From contig JAVSGI010000005.1 in assembly GCA_032334235.1 (NCBI GenBank), positions 3,067,501 to 3,131,500 on the forward strand: a DNA stretch of 64,000 bases, read 5' to 3'. Below the pieces are notes generated by a model. That model had not been told where the DNA came from. It made no database searches and saw only the letters and a list, made by a program, of their open reading frames with translations. The stretch comes from Paracoccaceae bacterium Fryx2. GTDB lineage: Bacteria; Pseudomonadota; Alphaproteobacteria; Rhodobacterales; Rhodobacteraceae. Both the position numbers and the translations under genes were made by a program. This document shows, piece by piece, positions 17,792-26,670 of the stretch; positions within the stretch are counted from its first letter, which is position 1; each line of letters starts with the position of its first letter.

Positions 17792-18763
17792 ATGCCCGTC
17801 GTGAAATCCAACCTGCGCGGTGCGCTGATGGCGCTTTTGGCCTTTGCCATCTTCGCCACGCATGACGTGGTGGTAAAGCATCTCGGCAGCCACTATTCCG
17901 CGATCCAGATCATCTTCTTTTCGGTCATGTTCGGTTTTCCGCTGGTCACCATGATGCTGATGAACGACCGTTCGGACGGCCATCTGCGCCCGGTGCATCC
18001 ATGGTGGACGGCGGTGCGAACGGTGTCGTCGCTGATCACCGGCGTGTCGGCGTTCTATGCCTTTTCGGTGCTGCCGCTGGCGCAGACCTACGCGATCCTG
18101 TTCGCGGCGCCGCTGCTGATCACCCTGCTGGCGATTCCAATCCTGGGCGAGAAGGTCGGCCTCCGCCGCGGGCTGGCGATCGTGGTCGGGCTGGCGGGGG
18201 TGCTGATCGTGCTGCGCCCCGGGGCGGAGCCACTGAGCCTTGGCCACCTGGCGGCGCTGGCGGCGGCGGTGTTTTCCTCGCTCGCCTCGGTGATCGTGCG
18301 CAAGATCGGGCAGGACGAACGGTCGGTCGTGCTGCTGTTGTATCCGATGATGGCGAACTTCGTCGTGCTGGGCTGCGTGCTGCCCTTCGTCTATCGGCCG
18401 ATGCCCATCGAGCATGTCGCCATGCTGGGCATCATCGCCGCCTTCGGCTTTGTGGCGATGCTGCTGGTGATCGCCGCCTACCGGTCGGCCGAGGCGGTGA
18501 TCGTGGCGCCGATGCAGTATTCGCAAATGATCTGGGCGGCGATCTTCGGCTTTCTGATCTTCGACGAGTCGCCCGATGCCTATACACTGCTGGGGGCGGG
18601 GGTGATCATCGCGTCGGGGCTTTACATCGTGCTGCGCGAAAGCTTTGGCAACGTGTCGAAAAACAACCCGGTGCTGCGGTCGAAAAGCCGCCCCGAGACC
18701 GGATTGCTGCCGCGCATCAGCCTGATGCAGCGCCGGTTCGAGCGGAGCGACGATGACGCATGA
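17792..18763 (+). CDS. EamA/DMT-family transporter
   Basis: The 323-residue protein starts [20 protein letters not shown] with a GGAGCGGA purine tract before it. It has about ten transmembrane helices in two EamA repeats; the first ends with the conserved [18 protein letters not shown] block. The family exports metabolites such as amino acids; the substrate cannot be told. The C-terminal 35 residues are basic and cytoplasmic. It follows leuB by 105 bp and is followed by tRNA-Pro. Confidence 0.85.
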   Translation: MPVVKSNLRGALMALLAFAIFATHDVVVKHLGSHYSAIQIIFFSVMFGFPLVTMMLMNDRSDGHLRPVHPWWTAVRTVSSLITGVSAFYAFSVLPLAQTYAILFAAPLLITLLAIPILGEKVGLRRGLAIVVGLAGVLIVLRPGAEPLSLGHLAALAAAVFSSLASVIVRKIGQDERSVVLLLYPMMANFVVLGCVLPFVYRPMPIEHVAMLGIIAAFGFVAMLLVIAAYRSAEAVIVAPMQYSQMIWAAIFGFLIFDESPDAYTLLGAGVIIASGLYIVLRESFGNVSKNNPVLRSKSRPETGLLPRISLMQRRFERSDDDA

Positions 18764-18820
18764 ATTGCGCCCGGCCCCCCTTGCAAATGCCGCCGCGACG
18801 GTCTAATCCGCACCCACGGT

Positions 18821-18897
18821 CGGAGCGTAGCGCAGCCTGGTAGCGCACCTGCTTCGGGAGCAGGGGGTCGGAGGTTCGAATCCTCTCGCTCCGACCA
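18821..18897 (+). tRNA. tRNA-Pro (anticodon CGG)
   Basis: A 77-nt cloverleaf with acceptor stem CGGAGCG/CGCTCCG, D-arm GCGC-AGCCTGGTA-GCGC, anticodon stem CCTGC/GCAGG with loop TTCGGGA (CGG at 18855-18857), T-loop TTCGAAT and an encoded CCA end. It reads the proline codon CCG, common in this GC-rich genome. It sits between an EamA gene and a convergent ornithine-cyclodeaminase-like gene. Confidence 0.96.
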
Positions 18898-18912
18898 ATT
18901 CCCGAACCCCTG

Positions 18913-19827
18913 TCAGCGATTGCGCCAGGCGGCGGCGATGTAGGCCGCGGTCATCAGGTCCAGATGCGCGCCGCCGCCGTTCTTGCACAGGGTGATCTCG
19001 TCAGGCGACTGCCTGCGGAATACGCCCTCTGCCATGTCGTAATAGTCGGCCTTCACGTCGGCATCGCTGATCACGCCGCGCGCGATCGGGTCTTTCAGCT
19101 CTCCGATGTGGTGGATCGTGGTTGCCCGCGAATCGACGAAGATGCTGGCGCGGCGCAGCACCTCGTCGTTGGCCTCGCGCATGTCGGGGCGGTAGGCGCC
19201 GATCAGGTCGATGTGGGTGCCGGGGCGCAGCCACGTGCCTTCCAGCAGCGGCGAGAGGCTCATCGTGGCGGTGCAGATGATGTCGGCGCGGCCGACCGCC
19301 GCCTGCAGGTCGGCGGTCGCGGTCACGTTCGGCAGGCTGTCGGCCATCGCCTGCGCCGCTGCCGGGCTGCGGTTCCAGACCGTGAAATGCGCTTGCGGGA
19401 ACAGGCTGGAATAGGCCTCGACCATCGAGCGCGCCACGGTGCCGGCCCCCACCAGCACGATCTCGCGGCTGTCGGGGCGGGCGAGGCGGCTGGCGGCCAG
19501 CAGGCTGTCGCCGGCCGTCTTCCACTTGGTCACCAGATGAAAATCGACCAGCGCCTCAAGCTCGCCGGTCGTGTCGGAGTAGAGCGTCACCGCGCCGTTG
19601 ACGCTGGGCTTGCCCAGTGCGCCGTTGCCGGGAAAGATGGTGGCGCATTTCACCAGTTGCCCCAGCCCGTCGATCCAGGCCGCCCGGTTCAGCAGCGTGT
19701 CGCGGCCGCGATAGAGCAGCATGTCCCCGATTTCGGCGCGCGGCATGCGATGGCCCGCCTCCAGCGCCGCCATCAGCCCGGCCCAGGTCAGATGCGCCTC
19801 GGCTTCGCGCCCGATGATTTCCGTCAT
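18913..19827 (-). CDS. Ornithine cyclodeaminase / mu-crystallin family NAD(P)-dependent enzyme
   Basis: The 304-residue protein starts [19 protein letters not shown] after GGAGGCAAGACC. The Rossmann nucleotide motif is [17 protein letters not shown] near residue 125, and the family blocks [11 protein letters not shown] and [16 protein letters not shown] are present. Members deaminate ornithine or alanine or reduce cyclic imino acids; substrate specificity cannot be assigned. It is last in a leftward run, and its start overlaps the HAD hydrolase stop by four bases, so the two are probably coupled. Confidence 0.83.
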   Translation of the reverse strand: MTEIIGREAEAHLTWAGLMAALEAGHRMPRAEIGDMLLYRGRDTLLNRAAWIDGLGQLVKCATIFPGNGALGKPSVNGAVTLYSDTTGELEALVDFHLVTKWKTAGDSLLAASRLARPDSREIVLVGAGTVARSMVEAYSSLFPQAHFTVWNRSPAAAQAMADSLPNVTATADLQAAVGRADIICTATMSLSPLLEGTWLRPGTHIDLIGAYRPDMREANDEVLRRASIFVDSRATTIHHIGELKDPIARGVISDADVKADYYDMAEGVFRRQSPDEITLCKNGGGAHLDLMTAAYIAAAWRNR

Positions 19828-20453
19828 GGTCTTGCCTCCGTTTCGGTCAGGAGTCCGGCAGCCACCAGCCGTTGTGCCCAGGGGGCCGCCCCGTCGAACA
19901 GATGCACCTGCCAGCCGCGTGCGGCGGCGGCCTCCACATTCTCGGGCTTGTCGTCGGTGAAAAGCAGGGTCGCCGGGTCCAGCCCGCAATCCTTTTCGAC
20001 CATCTGGTAGATCCGGGCTTCTGGTTTCAGCGCGTTCATGTGGCCCGAGACGTAAAGCCGGTCGAACTCGTTCAGGAAATCGTATTGCGTCTGGGCATAG
20101 GCAAAGCTGTGGACGCCGAAGTTGGTCAGGGTGAACACCGGCACCCCCTTGGCGCGCAGGGCCCGCAGCAGGGCGATGGAGTGCTCGATCCGGGGCGAGG
20201 CGATGTCGATCCAGCGGTCGTGCCACAGGCGGATCGGGTCGGCCCATCGGGGGTGCGCCTCGGCCATGGCATAGACGGTTTCGCGAAACAGCGCGCCGCG
20301 GTCGATTTCGAGGTTCATCTCGGTCAGCGGCACCTCGGCGAACAGGCGCGCCCGCGCCTCGGGCCCGATGACGGAGTCATAGAACCGCTCGGGGTTCCAT
20401 TCGATCAGCACGTTGCCGATGTCGAAGATCACGGCTTGGGGTTGCGGCATCAT
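19824..20453 (-). CDS. HAD-superfamily hydrolase, subfamily IA (YihX-like)
   Basis: The protein (209 residues from the first of two tandem ATGs, MMPQPQAVIFDIGN) has HAD motif I FDIGNVLIEW, motif II FTLTNFG, lysine in NALKPEARIYQ and motif IV LFTDDKPENVEAA. YihX-type enzymes dephosphorylate sugar phosphates or similar small molecules. AGGAGG is placed best for the second ATG (20450). The start overlaps the stop of the upstream EamA gene, and the stop overlaps the next gene, so all three are coupled. Confidence 0.83.
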   Translation of the reverse strand: MMPQPQAVIFDIGNVLIEWNPERFYDSVIGPEARARLFAEVPLTEMNLEIDRGALFRETVYAMAEAHPRWADPIRLWHDRWIDIASPRIEHSIALLRALRAKGVPVFTLTNFGVHSFAYAQTQYDFLNEFDRLYVSGHMNALKPEARIYQMVEKDCGLDPATLLFTDDKPENVEAAAARGWQVHLFDGAAPWAQRLVAAGLLTETEARP

Positions 20454-21424
20454 TCCTCCTGCCTTTCGCGGCGCGCGGCCAGTGCCTCGCGCCAGAACAT
20501 GTAAAGCCCGCCGCCGCAGATGAGCGCAATCCCCATCCACGCCGTGGCATCCGGCCAGACGCCGAACACCGCCACCCCCCAGAAGATCGCCAGCGGCATC
20601 GAGGCGTATTCGAACGGCGCCACCAGCCCCGCCTCGCAGAGCTTGTAGGCCTGCGCGATCAAGAGCCCGCCGAAGGATGACGACACCCCGATCGCCAGCA
20701 TGATCAGCCAGTCGCCCGGCGCGGGCCAGACCCAGGCGCGGAACAGGAAGGCAAGCGAGGCATCCGACTGCGCCGCCAGATGCCCGTCACCCACCGCCAG
20801 CCCGAAGGCGCCACTGACCTGCACGAAGCACAGTTGCACATAGAAGGTCATGGCGACCGCCGATTCCGTGCCGCCCATCCGCCGGGTCATCATGTGCATC
20901 ATCGCATAGGCAAAGGCCGAAACCACCGGCAGCAGCGTCGCCATCTGGAACGCGCCCGACCCCGGTCGCAGCATCACCACCACCCCCACCAGCCCGATGC
21001 AGACCGCGAACCAGCGGCGCGGCCCGACCTTTTCGCCCAGCATCGGCACCGACAGGGCGGTGATCATCAGCGGGCTGATGAAGAAGATCGCCACCGCATC
21101 GGCCAGCGGCATCGCCGCCAGCCCGAGGAAATAGCACAGGTTCGAAAACACCACGAAGCCGCCGCGGATCAGGTGCAGCCGCAGCTTGCCCGTGCGCAGC
21201 ACCGCAAACCCGCCGCTGAACGGCAGAACCACCGCCAGCATCACCGCCAGCCCGATCAGCGACCGGGTCAGCACCACCTGATGCAGCGCATAGTCGCCGC
21301 TGAGGAACTTGATCGACACGTCGTTGACCGAAAAGACGCACGAGGCGCCGACGGCAGACAGAATGCCCGCCAGTGCTGCGCGTCTGGCGGGGCTCATCGG
21401 GGCGGGAGTGGGGTGCGCGGTCAT
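20450..21424 (-). CDS. EamA/DMT-family transporter
   Basis: The 324-residue protein starts MTAHPTPAPMSPARRAALAG. It has ten predicted helices in two EamA domains, with VSIKFLSGDYALHQVVLTRS and SPLMITALSVPMLGEKVGPRRW as family markers. The C-terminus is basic (ARRERQEE). It is related in fold to the transporter at 17792-18763, but the two are on opposite strands and not close copies. Its stop overlaps the HAD gene start; the DUF188 gene lies 53 bp upstream. The cargo is unknown. Confidence 0.85.
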   Translation of the reverse strand: MTAHPTPAPMSPARRAALAGILSAVGASCVFSVNDVSIKFLSGDYALHQVVLTRSLIGLAVMLAVVLPFSGGFAVLRTGKLRLHLIRGGFVVFSNLCYFLGLAAMPLADAVAIFFISPLMITALSVPMLGEKVGPRRWFAVCIGLVGVVVMLRPGSGAFQMATLLPVVSAFAYAMMHMMTRRMGGTESAVAMTFYVQLCFVQVSGAFGLAVGDGHLAAQSDASLAFLFRAWVWPAPGDWLIMLAIGVSSSFGGLLIAQAYKLCEAGLVAPFEYASMPLAIFWGVAVFGVWPDATAWMGIALICGGGLYMFWREALAARRERQEE

Positions 21425-21477
21425 GGCGCCAGACAACCCGCAGCACCCGACGCTGTCTGTTCCAGCCGCGACAGGGT

Positions 21478-21933
21478 TCAGGCTTTCGCCGCCCGCACCA
21501 GCCGTTCCAGCACCTCGAGAAAGCGCGAGCGGTCGGCCTTGGAAAACGGCCGCCCGCCGCCCTGGCGGAACGGGTCGGCGCTGCGCAGGTCCTGCATCAG
21601 GTCGCGGGTCGCCAGCACGTTGCCGATGTTGGCGGGGGTCAGCGCCTCGCCGTTGTGGCGCACCACCAGCGCCCCGGCCGCCACGCATTTCGCCGCCAGC
21701 GGAATGTCCCCGGTCACCACCACGTCGCCGGGGCCGACCCGCTCGGCGATCCACTTGTCGGCCTCGTCCGGCCCGTCGGGCACGAAGACGCTTTCCACCA
21801 GCGGGTTGGGCGACGGCCTTATGCCGCCGTTCGACACCAGCACCATCCGCATCCCGTGGCGCACCGCCACCCGCTCGGCCTCGGCCTTGACCGGGCAGGC
21901 GTCGGCGTCGATCCAGATCGCGCCCTCAGCCAT
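21478..21933 (-). CDS. YaiI/YqxD family protein (DUF188)
   Basis: The 151-residue protein starts [20 protein letters not shown], the hallmark of the family, with the conserved acidic DADACPV. Later blocks are [24 protein letters not shown] and the basic end [16 protein letters not shown]. The fold resembles PIN-like nucleases, and a metal-dependent nuclease function has been suggested but not shown. The start overlaps the S-formylglutathione hydrolase stop by 8 bp. An in-frame ATG at 22029 is antisense-like and not used. Confidence 0.88.
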   Translation of the reverse strand: MAEGAIWIDADACPVKAEAERVAVRHGMRMVLVSNGGIRPSPNPLVESVFVPDGPDEADKWIAERVGPGDVVVTGDIPLAAKCVAAGALVVRHNGEALTPANIGNVLATRDLMQDLRSADPFRQGGGRPFSKADRSRFLEVLERLVRAAKA

Positions 21934-22756
21934 AAAGCGCCGCGGCGTGGAAGCCGATGTGATCCTCGATGAAGCTCGACACGAAGAAATAGCTGTGGTC
22001 ATAGCCCTTCTGCATCCGGATGGCCCCATTCTGCCGCCGCGCCATCATCGCCCCGGCCAGCGCCTCGGGCATCAGCGTATCCAGAAACGGGTCCGCCGCA
22101 CCCTGATCAATCAAGATAGGCCCGTCAAAGCCCCGCTTCCGCATCAGCAGGGTGGCATCATGCGCCGCCCATTTCGCCTCGTCCGGCCCGAGATAGGCGG
22201 CAAAGGGCTTGCGGCCCCAGTCGCAGGCGGTGGGATGCGCGATCGGCGCAAAGGCCGAGACCGAGCGGAACCGCCCCGGGAACGACATTGCGATGGTCAG
22301 CGCCCCGTGCCCGCCCATCGAATGCCCGGTGATCGACTGGCGATCCTCCTGCACCGGGAAGGCGCTGAACAGCATCCGCGGCAGTTCGTCGGTCACATAG
22401 TCCCACATCCGGTAGTGCTTCGCCCAGGCGCCCTCGGTCGCGTTGACGAAAAAGCCGGCCCCCTGTCCCAGGTCATAGGCCGGATCGTCCGCCACGCCGG
22501 GCCCGCGCGGCGAGGTGTCGGGAAACACCAGCGCCACACCGGCCTCGGCCGCCCATTTCTGCGCCCCGGCCTTGACCATGGCATTCTCGTGCGTGCAGGT
22601 CAGCCCCGACAGATACCAGACCACCGGCACCGGGTTGGTCTCGGCCTCCTCGGGCAGGAACAGCCCGAAGGTCATGTCGCAACTGCACGCGTCAGAGGCA
22701 TGGGCATACACCCCCTGCACGCCACCAAAGGCGCGGTTTTCGGAAATCGTCTTCAT
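21926..22756 (-). CDS. fghA: S-formylglutathione hydrolase (first copy)
   Basis: The 276-residue esterase-D-family protein starts [20 protein letters not shown] after GGAGGAACG. It has the oxyanion region [13 protein letters not shown], nucleophile serine in [11 protein letters not shown], and the terminal [13 protein letters not shown] histidine site. It hydrolyses S-formylglutathione to formate and glutathione. A second copy at 58350-59189 sits in the formaldehyde operon. This copy is in an unrelated leftward run between an AEC transporter (14 bp upstream) and DUF188, so it may be constitutive or have another thioester substrate. Confidence 0.93.
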   Translation of the reverse strand: MKTISENRAFGGVQGVYAHASDACSCDMTFGLFLPEEAETNPVPVVWYLSGLTCTHENAMVKAGAQKWAAEAGVALVFPDTSPRGPGVADDPAYDLGQGAGFFVNATEGAWAKHYRMWDYVTDELPRMLFSAFPVQEDRQSITGHSMGGHGALTIAMSFPGRFRSVSAFAPIAHPTACDWGRKPFAAYLGPDEAKWAAHDATLLMRKRGFDGPILIDQGAADPFLDTLMPEALAGAMMARRQNGAIRMQKGYDHSYFFVSSFIEDHIGFHAAALYG

Positions 22757-22770
22757 CGTTCCTCCTCGCA

Positions 22771-23700
22771 TCAGACCGCCGTAACCCAGGCGATCACCGC
22801 AGACACGGTCAGGATGCTGACCGCCGTTGAAATCAGGATGGCGGCCGACACCCGTTGCGGCGCGACCCCGTAGTGCTGCGCCAGAATATACACATTCCCG
22901 GCCACCGGCAGCGCCGCCGCCGCAATCATCACCCCTGCGGCATAGGGCTCCACATCAAACACCACCAGCGCGGCAAAGGCCACCGCCGCCGGATGCAGCA
23001 CCAGCTTGCAAAAGCTCAGCCAGCCCGCCACCGCCAGCCGCTCGGCCGACTTGGTGGCCAGCGACGCGCCGATGGCAAACAGCGCCCCCGGCGTCGCCGC
23101 CGCCCCCAGCAGCGCCAGAAACTCGTTGGCCGGCCCCGGCACCGCCCAGCCGGTGCCCGACCACGCCAGCCCCAGCACGATCGACACGATCATCGGGTTT
23201 GCCAGCAACCCCATCCCCAGCACGCGAAAGGTGCCCAGCGTCATCCGCCCCTGCCGCACCCCGGTGATGATCAGGGTGATCAGGCTTGAAAACACGATCA
23301 GGTCGATCGCCAGCACCATCAGCACCGGCCCAGCGGCCTCCGGCCCCAGCAGCAGCACCAGCATCGGCACCCCCAGAAAGCCGGTATTGCCGATCACCGC
23401 GCATTGCGCCTCCATCGCCGCTTCCACCATGCCGATCCCGCGCATCAGCGCGACCGCCATCGCGATGCCGTAAACCACGAAGCAGCCCAGCAGATACGCC
23501 AGCACGAACGGCCCGTCATAAATATCCGCCAGCGACAGGTTGGCGGCAAAGCGGAACAGCATCGCCGACAGGGCGAAGTAGAACACGAACTTGGTCAGAT
23601 AGGCCGTGGCCTCGGGCGTGAAGAAGCGCACGCGCCCGGCCCACCAGCCAAGCCCGATCAGCCCGAAGAACGGCAATGTTTTCAGAAGGATCGGCAGCAT
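22771..23700 (-). CDS. AEC (auxin efflux carrier) family transporter
   Basis: The 309-residue membrane protein starts MLPILLKTLPFFGLIGLGWW and has about ten helices in two five-helix halves, as in the AEC family. Conserved features include AVIGNTGFLGVPMLVLLLG in the first half and AALPVAGNVYILAQHYG in the second, each with the broken-helix crossover residues. Bacterial members move malate, malonate or other carboxylates; specificity is unknown. It is the first gene of the leftward six-gene run ending at 18913. Confidence 0.85.
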   Translation of the reverse strand: MLPILLKTLPFFGLIGLGWWAGRVRFFTPEATAYLTKFVFYFALSAMLFRFAANLSLADIYDGPFVLAYLLGCFVVYGIAMAVALMRGIGMVEAAMEAQCAVIGNTGFLGVPMLVLLLGPEAAGPVLMVLAIDLIVFSSLITLIITGVRQGRMTLGTFRVLGMGLLANPMIVSIVLGLAWSGTGWAVPGPANEFLALLGAAATPGALFAIGASLATKSAERLAVAGWLSFCKLVLHPAAVAFAALVVFDVEPYAAGVMIAAAALPVAGNVYILAQHYGVAPQRVSAAILISTAVSILTVSAVIAWVTAV

Positions 23701-23783
23701 CCGCGCCCCAGGCTTTCCCGCAATCCCGACAAGCGTTTCACGCCCCGGGCGGAACTGCAAGGCCACGCCCCCTACTTCATGCT

Positions 23784-23830
23784 TTCACCTTTGCACAAAT
23801 ATCCTCGGGGGGAGCCGTCGATGAAATCGG
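23784..23830 (+). repeat. Dispersed intergenic motif copy 3
   Basis: CACCTTTGCACAAATATCC followed by a G-rich stretch resembles the element at 2945-2979. It lies in the 169-bp gap between the mbfA 3' end and the AEC gene start. The AEC promoter must be in this gap but is not obvious. Confidence 0.45.
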
Positions 23831-23869
23831 CGGCGCGGGGGGCAGACAGCCCCCCTCCTGCGTCCCCGC

Positions 23870-24847
23870 TCAGCCGCCGCCGATCAGCACGCCCGCCGCA
23901 AACACCAGCGCCCCGCCCAGCACCACCTGCATCGCCGCCCGCAGGAAGGGCGTCTCCATGAACCTGTTCTGGATCCAGGCAATCGCCCACAGCTCGACAA
24001 ACACCACCAACATGGCAATCGTCGTCGCCGTCCAGAAATCCGTGATCAGGTAGGGCAGCGCATGGCCCATGCCGCCCAGGGTCGTCATCACCCCCGAGGC
24101 AAGCCCGCGCTTCCACGGGCTGCCGCGCCCCGACAGCACGCCGTCGTCATGCGCGGCCTCGGTGAATCCCATCGAGATTCCCGCCCCGACCGAAGCCGCC
24201 GAGCCGACCAGAAAGGTCGTCCAGGTGTCCTGCGTCGCGAATGCCGTGGCGAAGATCGGTGCCAGCGTCGAAACCGACCCGTCCATCAGCCCCGCCAGCC
24301 CCGGCTGCACCCAGGTCAGAATGAACTGGCGGTGCGCGGCACGGTCTTCCTGGCTGCGGGAGTCCGGGTCCAGGTTGGTTTCGGTGAACCGCGCCGCACT
24401 GCGCTTGTGCCCGGCCTCGGCCGCCGCCAGATCGCCCAGCAGCTTGCGCGTCGCGGCATCCGAAGTCGCCTTTGCGGCGCGCAGATAGAACTCCTCGGCC
24501 TGCCGCTCCATGCCCTCGGCCTCGCCGCGTATTGCCTCCAGGCTCAGCGTCTGCATCAGCCAGACCGGGCGGCGGGCATAGTAGCCCGCGACATGCTCGC
24601 GCCGGATCAGCGGGATCACCTCGCCGAACCGCCTGCGGTGCAGCTCGATCAGCCGCTGGCGGTGGCCGTCCTCTTCGGCGGCCATGTCGTCGAACAGCGC
24701 CGCCGAGGCCGGGTAGTCGGCGCGCAGCCGGGCGGCATAGCTGCGGTAGATGCGGCCATCGTCTTCCTCCGACGCGATTGCCAGCGCCAGAACCTCCTGT
24801 TCCGAAAGGTCTGAAAAGCGGCGGCGGTTGGTCAGGGCAGACAGCAT
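23870..24847 (-). CDS. mbfA: Membrane-bound ferritin-like iron exporter MbfA
   Basis: The 325-residue protein starts MLSALTNRRRFSDLSEQEVL. Residues 1-160 form a ferritin-like domain with diiron-type EEDDGRIYRSY and EEDGHRQRLIELH motifs. The C-terminal half is a VIT1/CCC1-like membrane domain with the SMGFTEAAHDDGVLSGRG segment. In Agrobacterium and Bradyrhizobium MbfA exports iron and protects against iron and peroxide stress under control of Irr. An Irr-like palindrome lies 14 bp before the start codon here, matching that control. It is transcribed alone. Confidence 0.9.
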   Translation of the reverse strand: MLSALTNRRRFSDLSEQEVLALAIASEEDDGRIYRSYAARLRADYPASAALFDDMAAEEDGHRQRLIELHRRRFGEVIPLIRREHVAGYYARRPVWLMQTLSLEAIRGEAEGMERQAEEFYLRAAKATSDAATRKLLGDLAAAEAGHKRSAARFTETNLDPDSRSQEDRAAHRQFILTWVQPGLAGLMDGSVSTLAPIFATAFATQDTWTTFLVGSAASVGAGISMGFTEAAHDDGVLSGRGSPWKRGLASGVMTTLGGMGHALPYLITDFWTATTIAMLVVFVELWAIAWIQNRFMETPFLRAAMQVVLGGALVFAAGVLIGGG

Positions 24848-24860
24848 GATGCCTCGCAAC

Positions 24861-24875
24861 TTGGAATGATTCCAA
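24861..24875 (-). promoter_or_regulatory. Irr/ICE-like operator of mbfA
   Basis: TTGGAAT-G-ATTCCAA is a perfect 15-bp palindrome just upstream of the mbfA start, similar to the iron control element (TTAGAA-N3-TTCTAA type) bound by Irr. Repression under low iron is expected. A Fur-family alternative is possible. Confidence 0.7.
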
Positions 24876-24925
24876 TATACCCGCTTGCCCGGCCCCTGCA
24901 AGCCGCGGTGTCGGCTTGCGACAAA

Positions 24926-25002
24926 TGAACCGATCGGTTCATTTCCAGCTTGAGAAACTGAACGACTCGGTTCAAATTGAGAAAAGTGAACCAACCAGTT
25001 CA
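24926..25002 (+). promoter_or_regulatory. Three TetR-type operators
   Basis: TGAACCGATCGGTTCA (24926-24941, a perfect palindrome), TGAACGACTCGGTTCA (24959-24974) and TGAACCAACCAGTTCA (24987-25002) share outer half-sites TGAAC/GTTCA. Start-to-start distances are 33 and 28 bp. The last ends 10 bp before the ATG of the small secreted protein. The downstream TetR gene is the likely binder, giving autorepression. Confidence 0.85.
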
Positions 25003-25012
25003 GGAGATTCCC

Positions 25013-25195
25013 ATGACATCCGCCTTGAATCCGCTCGCCGCCGCCCTGACCGCCCTCGTGCTGCTGGCCGGCCCGGCCGCCGCCTCCGGCCTCGTGCTCG
25101 ACCTGCCGCGCCTGACCTGGCCGGACGAAGGCCCGACCGTCACGCGCGGCTGCGGCGCTGCCACCACCAGCACGGTCTGCACCCCGGCCAGGTGA
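25013..25195 (+). CDS. Small secreted protein of unknown function
   Basis: The 60-residue protein is read from the ATG at 25013, with CAGGAGAT just before it. Residues 1-25 are a signal peptide (MTSALNPLAAALTALVLLAG, cleavage near AAASG), leaving a mature peptide of about 35 residues with two cysteines (GCG and VCTPAR). I recognise no family. It lies between three TetR-type operators and the TetR gene, 59 bp upstream of the latter, so its expression is probably set by that regulator. Similar tiny ORFs often precede autoregulated TetR genes in this order, but function is unknown. Confidence 0.6.
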   Translation: MTSALNPLAAALTALVLLAGPAAASGLVLDLPRLTWPDEGPTVTRGCGAATTSTVCTPAR

Positions 25196-25254
25196 CCCCG
25201 GTTGTCCTTGCCCGACCCGCGCCGCCCGGTCTAAGGTCGCCCGAAGGGGAAACC

Positions 25255-25884
25255 ATGACCGCGCCAGCACAGACAATCCGCAAGGGCCGCAAGTTCGATC
25301 AGGTGCTTGACGGTGCGCGCACCGTGTTCCTGCGCGACGGTTTCGACGGGGCCTCGGTCGATGACATCGCGCGCGAGGCGGGCGTGTCGAAGGCCACGCT
25401 CTACAGCTACTTCCCCGACAAGCGCCTGCTGTTCATGGAGGTGGCAAAGGCCGAATGCCGCCGCCAGGCCGACGAGGCGGTGAAGCTGATCGACATGACC
25501 GCCCCCCCGGCCGAGGTGCTGACCGCCGCCGCGCAGAAGATGGTCGAATTCACCATGTCCGATTTCGGCATGAAGGTGTTCCGCATCTGCGTCGCCGAAA
25601 GCGACCGCTTCCCCGAGCTTGGCCATGCCTTCTACCACTCCGGCCCGCTGCTGGTGCGTCAGCGCCTGAGCGACTACCTCCGCTCCGCCGTGGCACGGGG
25701 CGAACTAGTGATCGACGACCTTGATCTGGCCGCCGACCAGTTCGCCGAACTGTGCAAGGCCGACGTGCACGCCCGCCTGATCTTCGGCGTGAACACATGC
25801 TGCCCGCCGCGCGACATCGCCCGCACCATCAGGGGCGCGGTCGAGATGTTCATGGCGCGCTACGCGGTGAAGGCTCAGCGCTGA
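25255..25884 (+). CDS. TetR/AcrR-family transcriptional regulator
   Basis: The 209-residue protein starts MTAPAQTIRKGRKFDQVLDG after AAGGGGAA. The N-terminal helix-turn-helix reads GASVDDIAREAGVSKATLYSYF near residues 35-57, the standard TetR DNA-binding unit, and the C-terminal helices would bind the ligand. The three palindromes upstream of the small secreted gene are the likely operators, so the regulator would repress the small gene and itself. Longer in-frame starts run through the operators and are not used. The 3' end overlaps the convergent NYN gene by 10 bp. Confidence 0.92.
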   Translation: MTAPAQTIRKGRKFDQVLDGARTVFLRDGFDGASVDDIAREAGVSKATLYSYFPDKRLLFMEVAKAECRRQADEAVKLIDMTAPPAEVLTAAAQKMVEFTMSDFGMKVFRICVAESDRFPELGHAFYHSGPLLVRQRLSDYLRSAVARGELVIDDLDLAADQFAELCKADVHARLIFGVNTCCPPRDIARTIRGAVEMFMARYAVKAQR

Positions 25885-26603
25885 CGCAGGCGCACGCGCG
25901 CCGTGGGCCCCCTGGGTTCGCAGTCATAAAGCGTATCGCGTTTCTCCAGATAGGCGCGCCAGGTTTTTTCGGGCGTGTCTCCGATCATGAAGCCGCTCTT
26001 CGAAAGATGTGGGTTGATCCTGGTCAATTCGAGCCAGCCATCTTTGCCGCAACTGCGGATCAGATCGTGAATCAGCGCGTCCTCCTTGGACAGTGCCGCT
26101 GGCCTTGTCACGGCCCTGGCTGCGACGACAACCGGCTGCGGCGGGGGGGCGGGCTCGGGGGCATGGTTCAGGACATGAAAATCCGAGCACGAGTGGCGAA
26201 ATATTGCAGACGCTTCCCTGCGCCCCACCCCCAGGACGTAAAGTCCAGACGCGCGCAGCCGATGCGCCAGCGGCGCAAAATCGCGGTCTGTGGACGCGAT
26301 CACGATGCTGTCGACAGCAGCAGCGTGCACGATGTCCATCGCGTCGATCACCAGCCGGATGTCGGCCGAGTTCTTGCCGGCCTGTGTGTCGAGATAGGTC
26401 AACTGGAACCGGCCGTCACCGTCCCAGCCATTCGGGTTCAGTCGGTTGCAGTAGGCCCGCAGGATGGTAGGCGCGCCAAGGGTTCTGGCGCATCGCAGCA
26501 GAACCTCGGAAACATTCCAGGCCACGTTTTCCCCATCCACCAGAACGGCGACCGCGCCATTCGGCACACCCCCCGAAACCGGTCCCGCCCAAGCCTGCAT
26601 CAT
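25875..26603 (-). CDS. NYN-domain (LabA/DUF88-like) putative RNase, first
   Basis: The 242-residue protein (two tandem ATGs at 26603 and 26600) has a NYN domain of the PIN-like nuclease fold: AVLVDGENVAWN near residue 18, GKNSADIRLVIDAMDIVH and IVIASTDRDFAPLAHRLR with its acidic residues intact. A C-terminal domain (KEDALIHDLIRSCGKDGWL, KSGFMIGDTPEKTWRAYL) resembles the OST-HTH/LOTUS RNA-binding type. Such proteins are thought to cleave or bind RNA. A second NYN gene lies directly upstream on the same strand, separated by repeat element A. Confidence 0.8.
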   Translation of the reverse strand: MMQAWAGPVSGGVPNGAVAVLVDGENVAWNVSEVLLRCARTLGAPTILRAYCNRLNPNGWDGDGRFQLTYLDTQAGKNSADIRLVIDAMDIVHAAAVDSIVIASTDRDFAPLAHRLRASGLYVLGVGRREASAIFRHSCSDFHVLNHAPEPAPPPQPVVVAARAVTRPAALSKEDALIHDLIRSCGKDGWLELTRINPHLSKSGFMIGDTPEKTWRAYLEKRDTLYDCEPRGPTARVRLRQR

Positions 26604-26670
26604 CTGAACCCCGTTCTGAAACAGTGTCAGGATTTCAGTCGATTGCGGCAAACTTCGGGCAGGGGAGCGA

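Noticed and set aside
16556-18526. 656-codon minus-strand frame
   Set aside because: Antisense to leuB and the EamA transporter, both firmly identified.
20450-21424. Recent duplication with the EamA gene at 17792-18763
   Set aside because: The two proteins share only family-level motifs and lie on opposite strands in different contexts.
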